64,000 bases of DNA from Nitrospirota bacterium (GTDB taxonomy: Bacteria > Nitrospirota > Leptospirillia > Leptospirillales > Leptospirillaceae). Numbering within the stretch: the stretch's first letter is position 1; each line of letters opens with the position of its first letter. Below, in pieces: positions 55,319 through 64,000 of the stretch. The DNA lies in contig JAJYGC010000016.1 in assembly GCA_021785195.1 (NCBI GenBank), positions 1-64,000 on the forward strand, given 5' to 3'. The position numbers were made by a program, and so were the translations under genes. The notes below the pieces were generated by a model, which saw only the letters and a program-made list of their open reading frames with translations, was not told where the DNA came from and did no database searches.

Positions 55319-55549
55319 ATGGATGTTCAAGCTGCTGCGTTGATCGGTATGGGTGCTGCCGCCATCGGTGTTGCCGGATCGGGTGCCGGCATTGGTTATA
55401 TTTTCGGAAAGATGATTGAAGCGGTGGCCCGCCAGCCAGAAGTTGAGAGCCGTGTCTCCAAGTACATGTGGCTCGGGTTTGCTCTCTCGGAAGCAGTGGC
55501 CCTGTATGCGCTGGTGATTGCATTCATCATCATGGGACTCCGGAAATAA
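55319..55549 (+). CDS. atpE: ATP synthase subunit c
   Basis: A 76-residue proteolipid with two helices. The N-terminal helix is GAAAIGVAGSGAGIGYIFGKMIEAVARQPE (the polar loop RQPE follows), and the second helix holds the ion-binding Glu in ALSEAVALYALVIAFIIMG. The pattern around it lacks the Gln and Ser of sodium-specific rings, so proton use is likely. A GGAGGG site precedes the ATG. Confidence 0.94.
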   Translation: MDVQAAALIGMGAAAIGVAGSGAGIGYIFGKMIEAVARQPEVESRVSKYMWLGFALSEAVALYALVIAFIIMGLRK

Positions 55550-55594
55550 GGATGATCGGGAAACAGACCGTGGAAGACAAAGAAAGGGACCAAG

Positions 55595-56122
55595 ATGCCA
55601 CAGTTTGATGCCCGGTATTTTTCTTCGCTTGGAGTCTGGACGGTACTGTCCTTCTTCGCGATGCTGCTGATTGTCTGGAAGGTGCTTTTGCCTTCGCTGA
55701 CAAGAGTGCTTGAGGAAAGACGCAACCGTGTTGTCTCTGATCTTGAGTCAGCAAGGAAAAATCGGGAAGAAGCGGCAAAGCTTCTTGAAGAACAGAAAGA
55801 GTTGTTGAGCCGTGCCCGGACCCAGGCAGACGAAATTCTTCACCAGGCTGAAGAGATGAGCCGCGTTCTCCGCGAGGAGAAGCAGAAGGAAACTCTCCTG
55901 GAGGTTGAAAGCCGACTGCGCAAGGCCGAAGCACAGATCAAGGCGGAATCGGACCGTATCCGCAACGAACTGAAAAAAGAGACCGTGTCCCTTGTTGTGC
56001 GCGGAATCGAAACAGTTTTGGAAGAAAGTCTGTCTGAAACCCAGAAGATGGTTTTTATTAACCGTGCCATCCGGGCGATCGAATCCGGTGCGGTCAAGGG
56101 AGAACCAAAGAAGGCAGGATGA
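55595..56122 (+). CDS. atpF: ATP synthase subunit b
   Basis: A 175-residue protein with a single N-terminal helix (TVLSFFAMLLIVWKVLLPSLTRVLEER) and a long coiled-coil stalk rich in Glu, Lys and Arg. It forms the peripheral stator arm. Only one b gene is present, so a homodimer is expected. It overlaps the atpH start by 4 nt. Confidence 0.92.
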   Translation: MPQFDARYFSSLGVWTVLSFFAMLLIVWKVLLPSLTRVLEERRNRVVSDLESARKNREEAAKLLEEQKELLSRARTQADEILHQAEEMSRVLREEKQKETLLEVESRLRKAEAQIKAESDRIRNELKKETVSLVVRGIETVLEESLSETQKMVFINRAIRAIESGAVKGEPKKAG

Positions 56123-56688
56123 AGATCGGAAAAAAAGCAAGAAATCGGGCGAAAAAGCTTGTCCAGTATGCCCTGGATAAAATCGGGACGGATGAATCGT
56201 CTTTCACTTCCTGGGATCGGGGCATTGAAGTTCTGGAGCATTTCCGGTTCAACCGGAAGGTGAGATCCGTGTCTCTTGACCGGAGTGCGTCCTTGGAGCA
56301 AAAGCTTGACCTTTTCCGAAAAGTGCTGGAATCCTCCTTGGGAACCTCCGTTCCCGATGGATTTGACACGCTTGTCGGCGGACTCATTCTGGAAGACCTG
56401 TGGGACGCCATTTCGGTGATCAGGGAAGATGTCCGGAAAAGGTTCAACGACCGGATTGGCAAGGTGGATGTTTCGATCACCTCTGCCGAAGATCTTTCGG
56501 ATCAGGAAAAACAGAAAATAACGCAAACCCTTTCGGGACCAATGGGCAATCTGCGTATCAAGGCTCGCTGGAATAAAGATCCGGACCTGATGGCCGGGCT
56601 TCTTGTCCAGTCTGGAACGCATGTGTGGGACGGCAGTTTGAAGGGCCGTCTGAATCAGTTGAAGCAGGAACTGCTGGATCGGGCATAG
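56119..56688 (+). CDS. atpH: ATP synthase subunit delta
   Basis: A 189-residue protein. The N-terminal helical bundle begins with [28 protein letters not shown], and the C-terminal domain has [28 protein letters not shown] and [23 protein letters not shown], typical of AtpH, which links the stator to F1. Sequence is less conserved than other subunits. Confidence 0.88.
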   Translation: MKIGKKARNRAKKLVQYALDKIGTDESSFTSWDRGIEVLEHFRFNRKVRSVSLDRSASLEQKLDLFRKVLESSLGTSVPDGFDTLVGGLILEDLWDAISVIREDVRKRFNDRIGKVDVSITSAEDLSDQEKQKITQTLSGPMGNLRIKARWNKDPDLMAGLLVQSGTHVWDGSLKGRLNQLKQELLDRA

Positions 56689-56717
56689 AACCGAATCGAC
56701 AGGGGGATGGGACAGCC

Positions 56718-58220
56718 TTGAAGAGCACAGACATCACCAACGATATTTTGAAAAACCTGAGCGCGTTCAAATCTGGCGTTGTCTCGGAAGACCGGGGAAC
56801 CATCCTTGAAGTCGGGGATGGAATTATTCGCATTGCGGGTTTGGAAAAGGCCAAGGCCGGGGAACTGCTTGAGCTTGTTCGCGGTGGAAAGGCTCTCGTC
56901 CTGAACCTCGAGGAAAATGAGGTTGGCGCTGCACTCCTTGAGACAACGGAGGAAGTCAGGGCCGGGGATGAGGTTCGTACGACCGGGCGGGTCATGGAAG
57001 TCCCGATTGGCCCTGAGATGATTGGCCGTGTGGTCAATGCTCTCGGTCAACCGATTGATGGGAAGGGACCCGTTGGGGCCAAGATGACTTCCGAGCTGGA
57101 GAAGATTGCCCCTGGGGTAGCCTCCAGAAAAGCTGTTGGTGTTCCCCTCCAGACCGGCATCAAGGCGATCGATGCGATGATTCCGGTGGGTCGTGGTCAG
57201 CGGGAACTTATCATTGGGGACCGTCAGACAGGCAAGACCACGATTGCCCTGGACACGATCATCAATCAGAAAGGGCAAGGGGTCATCTGCATCTATGTCG
57301 CGATCGGCCAGAAAGCGTCGAGCGTCGTGAATGCGGTGAATACCCTGGAGCAGAACGGGGCGATGGAATACACGATTGTCGTGGCCGCGTCAGCTTCGGA
57401 ACAGGCGGCGCTCCAGTATCTTGCCCCTTTTTCGGGTTGTGCCATGGGAGAGTATTTCCGTGACCGGAACCAGGATGCCCTCATTGTTTATGATGACCTG
57501 ACAAAGCACGCCTGGGCCTATCGACAGCTTTCCCTCCTCCTGAGGCGTCCTCCCGGAAGGGAAGCGTATCCCGGAGATGTGTTCTACCTCCACAGCCGTT
57601 TGTTGGAACGCGCGGCAAGACTGAACGAGGAACATGGCGGGGGTTCGTTGACGGCCCTTCCGATCATTGAAACCCAGGCCGGAGACGTTTCCGCCTTTGT
57701 TCCGACGAACGTGATCTCAATCACCGATGGACAGATCTATCTTGAAACGGATTTGTTCTATTCGGGGATTCGTCCGGCGATCAATCCCGGGATTTCGGTG
57801 TCCCGTGTCGGGGGCGCAGCCCAGATCAAGGCCATGAAACAGGTTGCCGGAAAACTTCGCCTTGAAATGGCGCAGTTTCGCGAGCTCGCCGCTTTTGCCC
57901 AGTTCGCGTCAGACCTCGACAAGACGACCCGGGATCAGATTGAACGCGGTGTTCGCCTCACGGAGATTCTGAAGCAGAGGCATTATTCCCCAATCCCTGT
58001 CGAAAAACAGATCGTGATCATTTTTGCGGCCACCAACGGTTTTCTCGATGGGATCAAACCGGACTTGCTCGCCCGGTATGAGAAGGAACTTTATCTGTAT
58101 CTGGACGCCAACGGGGCGGAAATCCTGAAGTCGATCAGGGAAGAGAAAGCTTTGTCTGAAAAGACCCTCGAAAAGCTGAAGTCTCTCCTGGAAAATTTTT
58201 CAAACATGTTCAAGGAGTAG
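56718..58220 (+). CDS. atpA: ATP synthase subunit alpha
   Basis: A 500-residue F1 subunit with Walker [14 protein letters not shown], the arginine-finger region and [35 protein letters not shown] at the end. It forms the non-catalytic nucleotide sites in the alpha3beta3 hexamer. The TTG at 56718 with AGGGGG upstream gives the usual length; an upstream in-frame start would add 31 residues from the delta-gene 3' region. Confidence 0.96.
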   Translation: MKSTDITNDILKNLSAFKSGVVSEDRGTILEVGDGIIRIAGLEKAKAGELLELVRGGKALVLNLEENEVGAALLETTEEVRAGDEVRTTGRVMEVPIGPEMIGRVVNALGQPIDGKGPVGAKMTSELEKIAPGVASRKAVGVPLQTGIKAIDAMIPVGRGQRELIIGDRQTGKTTIALDTIINQKGQGVICIYVAIGQKASSVVNAVNTLEQNGAMEYTIVVAASASEQAALQYLAPFSGCAMGEYFRDRNQDALIVYDDLTKHAWAYRQLSLLLRRPPGREAYPGDVFYLHSRLLERAARLNEEHGGGSLTALPIIETQAGDVSAFVPTNVISITDGQIYLETDLFYSGIRPAINPGISVSRVGGAAQIKAMKQVAGKLRLEMAQFRELAAFAQFASDLDKTTRDQIERGVRLTEILKQRHYSPIPVEKQIVIIFAATNGFLDGIKPDLLARYEKELYLYLDANGAEILKSIREEKALSEKTLEKLKSLLENFSNMFKE

Positions 58221-58223
58221 GGG

Positions 58224-59099
58224 ATGCCATCCCTCCGTTCGATCCGATCCAGGATCCGGTCAGTCAAGAATACCCGACAGATCACGAAGGCCATGGAAAT
58301 GGTTGCATCGGCAAAGATGCGAAAGGCACAGCAGAGAGTGCTGGATACGCGTCCGTACGCTGAAAAGATCTACGAACTCATGCATCGCATTTCTGCCAGA
58401 GAGAAATCCTGGTCAAGCCCCTTTTTTGAAATACGCCCCGTCCAGACCATCGGAATTCTCCTGGTGTCCACGGACAGGGGGCTTTGCGGTGCGATCAACT
58501 CCAATCTTTTCAGAACGCTTCTTCGGTTCATGAAGGAACGCCCCGGTGTCCGGTTTGAGTTTGTCACAATTGGTCGCAAGGGTCGGGATTTTGTCAGGCG
58601 GGGAGGTTATAACCTGACGGGAGTCATCCAGGGCGTCAAGGACCGGGGGACGATCGAAGAAATCCTTCCGGCGACCCAGCTTGTGATCGAAGAGTTTTCG
58701 GAAAAGAAAAGTTGGCAGGAAGCCTGGATCTTTTACACGCAATTCGAATCCATTATGTCCCAGAAACCCAGGTATGAAAAGCTTTTGCCGATTGCCCCTG
58801 AAGTCTTGGCCGGTTCCGGACAGAATGCGAATGCCGGAGAATATCTTTATGAACCGGATCGCAGGGATATTCTGGATGTGCTGATCCCCCGTTATTTCGA
58901 AACGGTGATTTTTCAGCGTGTCCTTGAAAATTTTGCGAGCGAATATAGTGCGCGGATGGTGGCCATGAAAAATGCCACTTCAAACGCAAAGGAAGTGATC
59001 TATGGCCTGACGCTGACTTACAACAAGCTCAGACAGGCAAATATTACAAAAGAAATTTCGGAGATTTCCTCCGGAGCCGAGGCCATCAGCCAAGGCTGA
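58224..59099 (+). CDS. atpG: ATP synthase subunit gamma
   Basis: A 291-residue protein forming the central rotor shaft. It starts with LRSIRSRIRSVKNTRQITKAMEMVASAKMRKAQ, has GILLVSTDRGLCGAINSNLFR, and ends with SARMVAMKNATSNAKEVIYGLTLTYNKLRQANITKEI, all diagnostic. It follows atpA by 3 nt. Confidence 0.96.
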   Translation: MPSLRSIRSRIRSVKNTRQITKAMEMVASAKMRKAQQRVLDTRPYAEKIYELMHRISAREKSWSSPFFEIRPVQTIGILLVSTDRGLCGAINSNLFRTLLRFMKERPGVRFEFVTIGRKGRDFVRRGGYNLTGVIQGVKDRGTIEEILPATQLVIEEFSEKKSWQEAWIFYTQFESIMSQKPRYEKLLPIAPEVLAGSGQNANAGEYLYEPDRRDILDVLIPRYFETVIFQRVLENFASEYSARMVAMKNATSNAKEVIYGLTLTYNKLRQANITKEISEISSGAEAISQG

Positions 59100-59111
59100 T
59101 CGATGGAGTAG

Positions 59112-60530
<1,419 letters not shown>

Positions 60531-60532
60531 TT

Positions 60533-60967
60533 ATGGGTTTCATGCTGTCCCTGATGACCCAGGAACGCCATTTGTTGACTGAAGAGGTCGATTACATCCA
60601 GGCCAAGGGAATTGAGGGTGAGTTTGGTGTCCTGAAAGGACATGCCCCTTTTCTGACGCTGCTGGATGTCGGAGAGTTTCTGGTCCGGAAAGGTGAGTCC
60701 GTTTACTCCTATTTTGTCGCTGGGGGGGTTGTTGAAGTCCTTCAGGACCGGGTGACTGTTCTGGCCGACACGATCGAACGGGCAGAGGAAATTGACGGGA
60801 AACGCGCGGAGGAGGCAAGACAGAATGCGATTGAAGCCCTGAAGCAACCTGTTTCCTCCCAGTCCAGACTTCAATACGAGCAAGTTTTGAAACGTGAAGG
60901 AATCCGCTTGGGGATTGTGGCCAAACGCCGCTCGACCAGACATCCTGGCCGTTTTGGAGAAGAATAG
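60533..60967 (+). CDS. atpC: ATP synthase subunit epsilon
   Basis: A 144-residue protein of the rotor stalk. The N-terminal beta-sandwich has GIEGEFGVLKGHAPFLTLLDVGEF and YFVAGGVVEVLQDRVTVLADTIERAEEID; a helical C-terminal tail follows and may act as an inhibitor. It ends the operon, 61 nt before the terminator. Confidence 0.93.
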   Translation: MGFMLSLMTQERHLLTEEVDYIQAKGIEGEFGVLKGHAPFLTLLDVGEFLVRKGESVYSYFVAGGVVEVLQDRVTVLADTIERAEEIDGKRAEEARQNAIEALKQPVSSQSRLQYEQVLKREGIRLGIVAKRRSTRHPGRFGEE

Positions 60968-61028
60968 GACGTTGTTTTAGGAACGACCATTTTTGGCGAT
61001 TCAGGTTTTACGAATCTTGCAAATCTTG

Positions 61029-61068
61029 AAAAAAGGCCCGGAGCCGTCAGTGGTTCCGGGCCTTTTTT
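61029..61068. terminator. strong intrinsic terminator after the ATP synthase operon
   Basis: A 14-bp perfect stem: AAAAAAGGCCCGGA pairs with TCCGGGCCTTTTTT around a 12-nt loop. The T-run on the right serves the atp operon; on the other strand the opposite T-run can end the convergent HTH/metallohydrolase gene, whose stop is 7 nt away. Confidence 0.95.
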
Positions 61069-61074
61069 GTGATT

Positions 61075-61947
61075 TCAGGCGTTCATGATTGGATTGGCGT
61101 TGAAAAAGGGATTCCATTCCCGTTCCATCCCGACAGTGGTAAATGGCCCATGGCCGGACACGATGAACGTGGAAGGATTGTTCAGGGTGAGGAGATGCTG
61201 GACCGAAAGAAGGGAGTTCTGAAAAGCGTCCGGGTTTTCCGCTTTTCCCGAAGATCCGGCAAAAATGGCATCTCCCACGAACAAGACGTCATGGATCAGG
61301 TAGGCGACTGATCCGCTTGTGTGGCCTGTTGCCTTTTGTGTCCCAATTTTCCAGCCCAACGAGGAAAGTTGATCTCCGGCTTCCTCAGGGCGCTGAAAAC
61401 GAATGGCGGAAGGAAGGGGAGAGGGCAAAAGGGAGAAATCGGCTTTGTGGAGAAAGATTTTTGCAGGAAGCTGGCTTCCTAGTCGGCTAAGGTCTCCCGC
61501 ATGATCTGAATGGCCGTGTGTCAGTAAAACCGCATCCAGTTCCAGATCCATTTTCTCTATTGTTTGGCAGATTGTTTCTCCCAACCCCCCTGTGTCAACC
61601 AAAAGGGCTCTCTTTGGAGAGCCGGGATGGAAGACCAGATAGGTCCAGACCGCATATCCGAAGTAGTCCTCTCTGACCGGAAGGACCGAGCTGGGAAGAG
61701 ACAGACAGGGGGTTCTCTCTGGAGCAAAGTGAAGGCGTTCCATGACATTTCCGTTGAACCCCATCGATGTTCCTAGGGATGCCCATTCGTCCGCTGAGGG
61801 AATCACCGTACCCGCCTCCATGCCCCTCAAGGAATCCATGGGAATCCCGGTGGTGTCCGATAGGGCCCGGAGACCTACCTTTCGACCATACCGAAATTTT
61901 TTGAGAACATCGTTGTACTGGTCTTCAAGTTTCATGTTTACAGTCAT
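61075..61947 (-). CDS. HTH domain fused to metallo-beta-lactamase-fold hydrolase
   Basis: A 290-residue protein. The first 75 residues look like an XRE-type helix-turn-helix: GRKVGLRALSDTTGIPMDSLRGMEAGTVIPS. The rest is an MBL hydrolase with LLTHGHSDHAGD (metal ligands HxHxDH), GHTSGSVAYLIHDVLFVGDAIF and IVSGHGPFTT. Such enzymes cleave thioesters (glyoxalase II-like) or other esters. AAGGA precedes the ATG; a second ATG lies 12 nt downstream. Confidence 0.82.
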   Translation of the reverse strand: MTVNMKLEDQYNDVLKKFRYGRKVGLRALSDTTGIPMDSLRGMEAGTVIPSADEWASLGTSMGFNGNVMERLHFAPERTPCLSLPSSVLPVREDYFGYAVWTYLVFHPGSPKRALLVDTGGLGETICQTIEKMDLELDAVLLTHGHSDHAGDLSRLGSQLPAKIFLHKADFSLLPSPLPSAIRFQRPEEAGDQLSSLGWKIGTQKATGHTSGSVAYLIHDVLFVGDAIFAGSSGKAENPDAFQNSLLSVQHLLTLNNPSTFIVSGHGPFTTVGMEREWNPFFNANPIMNA

Positions 61948-61952
61948 GACTG

Positions 61953-62912
61953 TCAGGTTCCTTCTTCGAAGAAATTGATTCCGATAAAGTAGACTAAAAA
62001 CGAGCGCACCTGATGTTCAAGCCGGACAAATATTTTCTTGTTCTTAAGGGCAAGTCCTTTCCTGTAATAGTAATCGGACAGGGAGTAGGTCCCAAGGGAT
62101 TCATAAACAACCCCAAGATTGAAATAGAGCCGGTAAGGGACGGTTTCCTTGTTCTTGAGGTAGAGCGAGTAGTCAGAGTTCAGGAAAAAAAGTGCCAGTC
62201 TTGATTTGTTGCGCTTCAAGCTTTCATAGGCTTTTCGGGATAGATGGTCAAAGGGATAAAATGGCCTTTTCAGAGTGATGTTGACTGGGTAGAACAAATA
62301 GGCAATATGTTGTGAAATCTGCCCATAAAGTTTTAAATTGAGGGTTTTTAAGGGTTCAAAATGTCGGTTGAACAGGGAAAGTGGCACCCTCCGCGTATGA
62401 TTGCTGACAATGATGGTTTTGTCGATATAGATCTGGTAGGGAAAGACATGGATGACCACGACATGAAAGGTCATTTTGTTTGTCCGGACGGTCATGGGGA
62501 CCGAAAGAACGCTGCAAGGAGGGTGCGGGCAGGTTCCGGTGTTTGAGATGGCCTTGTCGGTAACGGTGTGGGATAGGATATGAAGGAGAATCAGAACATT
62601 GGATTGGCTCAAGTGGGCAAGGTTCTGAACAGATAGAGGGGTGTTGTCAAAATTGTGTGGAATGGAGATTGGGACAGCCTTGATCCCGCCGATCGTTTCA
62701 ATATTCCGGATCATTGTATGTTGAAACAGCCTGTTTTCAGGGCTGTCGAGTGGCCAAACAAGAACACCGATCTGCTGGATGTTATTGAGGTGAAGGGGGG
62801 GCTTGACCGTATCATGCAGAATGACCTGGTATGAAGAGCAACCTGTCAGGGCCAGCAACAGGAGCAAGATGGACAAGAGATGGGGCCTGCAACGGATTCC
62901 AGAAAAACGCAT
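61953..62912 (-). CDS. lipoprotein of unknown function with C-terminal TPR-like segment
   Basis: About 319 residues with a lipoprotein signal (SILLLLLALTGCSS; lipobox LTGC). The central part is beta-rich with IGVLVWPLDSPENRLFQHTMIRNIE and HVVVIHVFPYQIYIDKTIIVS, and the last 60 residues look TPR-like: YRLYFNLGVVYESLGTYSLSDYYYRKGLALK. The ATG at 62912 has AAAGGTG upstream and gives the right signal; ATGs up to 62978 are less likely. No family recognised. The composition is AT-richer than most of the window. Confidence 0.7.
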   Translation of the reverse strand: MRFSGIRCRPHLLSILLLLLALTGCSSYQVILHDTVKPPLHLNNIQQIGVLVWPLDSPENRLFQHTMIRNIETIGGIKAVPISIPHNFDNTPLSVQNLAHLSQSNVLILLHILSHTVTDKAISNTGTCPHPPCSVLSVPMTVRTNKMTFHVVVIHVFPYQIYIDKTIIVSNHTRRVPLSLFNRHFEPLKTLNLKLYGQISQHIAYLFYPVNITLKRPFYPFDHLSRKAYESLKRNKSRLALFFLNSDYSLYLKNKETVPYRLYFNLGVVYESLGTYSLSDYYYRKGLALKNKKIFVRLEHQVRSFLVYFIGINFFEEGT

Positions 62913-63043
62913 GGGCACCTTTTGAATTGAAAGGGAGTCCTCATCAGCGATACTAAGGAATGAAACCAAGACGAGCATTCATTATTGCGCGTTCAGGGCA
63001 GGGGTGCAAACCAGGGTGGCCCACTCCACTTCAGAAGATCAGG

Positions 63044-63073
63044 TGGAAATTTATCCGGAGGTTCGTCTATAAT
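63044..63073 (+). promoter_or_regulatory. sigma70-type promoter of tRNA-Pro
   Basis: A perfect TATAAT (63068-63073) lies 29 nt before the tRNA. The best -35 is TGGAAA (63044-63049), 18 nt upstream, four matches of six. Confidence 0.6.
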
Positions 63074-63101
63074 CCCAAAGTACGGGACTTACCCATTAAA
63101 A

Positions 63102-63179
<78 letters not shown>

Positions 63180-63281
63180 TTGATTCGTTATTCCTTCGAA
63201 ACGCTTTTTGTTTTCCATCCCGCGTTCTGTCAGAGCCATCCTCCATCGTGTATCAGGACCGCCATCTCGGGAGCAAGGTTG

Positions 63282-63698
63282 ATGAAGAATGGAAAGACCG
63301 CCATTGTCGGGGGAGTACTTTTTTTCTTCGCAGGAATGGCCCTGTATTTTGCCCATTTTGGGAAATCGACTCACCCACATCAGGGTTCTACCGATCCCTC
63401 CAACCTGATTGTCGGCAATATCGTTTCAGTCTCCGGATCAGTCTTCACCTGTCCAACGTTGTCGGATATGAGTTCACTTCAGGATGACTCCTTAGCCCAT
63501 GATGAGATCGGATTCCGCAACCATTTCGACACAAACCATTGCAAGGACATCCCGGTTGGTCCGGAAAAATTCCGCATTCTGAAATTTTCATCGGGAGTTG
63601 CCGGCACAAGGTATGTAAAGTTGAGTTCCCTTAAAACCGGTACTTCGGGCTGGTTTCCACTAAAAGAAGGGACTTTTTGGAAGGAGTCGGATCACTGA
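63282..63698 (+). CDS. small anchored exported protein
   Basis: A 138-residue protein with one N-terminal hydrophobic stretch (AIVGGVLFFFAGMALYFAHF) that may be an uncleaved anchor. The mature part contains two cysteines and VSGSVFTCPTL, CKDIPVGPEKFRILKFSSGVAGTRYVKLSS, a mostly beta pattern resembling small SH3-like modules by style. It lies 100 nt after tRNA-Pro. Function unknown. Confidence 0.55.
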   Translation: MKNGKTAIVGGVLFFFAGMALYFAHFGKSTHPHQGSTDPSNLIVGNIVSVSGSVFTCPTLSDMSSLQDDSLAHDEIGFRNHFDTNHCKDIPVGPEKFRILKFSSGVAGTRYVKLSSLKTGTSGWFPLKEGTFWKESDH

Positions 63699-64000
63699 TC
63701 TGAGAGGGCAGGGTACTGAAGTAGGGCCCCCCCAAAGCTAATCAACCAAGAGCCGCACTCCCGTTCAACAAACCCTTCCCAGAAATTGTTTCAGGATCTT
63801 ATGGGATGGGAAAATGCAATAAGGTTTCCGCATCCCTTTCCGCCCACTTTCCCATCTTTCATAAAATATTGTTCGGGATTAATGAGGATTGTCTCAGATT
63901 TGGATTGCTTGTAGAGTGTTCCATGAGTGGAAGTAAATGAAGCCCCGGATGTGATTGGCCCGTTTTGAGAGGGGAATGGCCGGGATATCATGATTGTTGA
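63699..64000. other. 302-nt end of window without a confident gene
   Basis: One minus-strand frame of 66 codons (63791-63991) has an unremarkable, partly protein-like composition but no visible ribosome site or known domain. I do not call it a gene. Confidence 0.4.

Noticed and set aside
63791-63991. Minus-strand frame of 66 codons at the window end
   Set aside because: No ribosome site or family seen; kept out of the gene list.

Overview
This 64 kb window is an ordinary bacterial chromosome segment of moderately high GC content. The gene set is that of a Gram-negative free-living bacterium: Bam-type lipoprotein, beta-barrel protein, LPS-era envelope genes and many lipoproteins. NtrY/NtrX, an isolated fabH, a gap-pgk-tpiA-secG block, frequent TTG/GTG starts with strong GGAGG sites and a high density of c-di-GMP genes remind me of an acidophilic Nitrospirota such as Leptospirillum. 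That assignment is from general gene style, not from a search, and is only an inference.

Layout. 0-5 kb: end of an Ada-type DNA repair gene, a cupin gene divergent from an ArsR-type regulator, an ArgD-like aminotransferase, an NTF2-like protein and a possible C39-like cysteine peptidase. 4.5-21 kb: a signalling-rich stretch with two GGDEF proteins, one protein with two HD-GYP-like domains, one HDOD protein and one EAL protein. Interspersed are a DMT permease, a TPR/beta-barrel outer-membrane protein coupled to a small charged exported protein, a patatin phospholipase, a MutT-like hydrolase, a CDGSH iron-sulfur protein, a beta-carbonic anhydrase, an exported DUF2844/DUF3443 pair and an AlkD-like DNA glycosylase. 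21-33 kb: queA with a methyltransferase, a MarC protein divergent from a doubled DUF1844 protein with a His-rich linker, an AsmA-like protein, NtrY/NtrX, fabH, a BamD-like lipoprotein and a siroheme-synthase N-terminal-type dehydrogenase, then tRNA-Leu(GAG).

33-47 kb: a transglutaminase-like protein, a YqhA-like membrane protein, an orotate phosphoribosyltransferase, an unrecognised 50-residue one-helix membrane protein with its own ribosome site and terminator, penicillin-binding protein 1A, and a tightly overlapped run gap-pgk-tpiA-secG-oppABC-like-gph. 47-54 kb: MFS transporter and a foreign-looking island with a large-subunit catalase (KatE type), a hemerythrin-domain protein and the decayed C-terminal end of an IS1380-family transposase.

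54-61 kb: a complete F1Fo ATP synthase operon (atpZ-like, B, E, F, H, A, G, D, C) with a good sigma70-type promoter and a strong terminator. 61-64 kb: an HTH/metallo-beta-lactamase fusion, a lipoprotein of unknown role, tRNA-Pro(TGG) and a small anchored protein.

No rRNA, CRISPR array, prophage or intact insertion sequence is visible. The candidates I consider most likely to hold undescribed biology are the exported DUF3443/DUF2844 pair (the first has pepsin-like active-site motifs), the coupled beta-barrel/charged-protein pair, the 50-residue membrane protein, and the tandem HD-GYP protein with a degenerate first domain.
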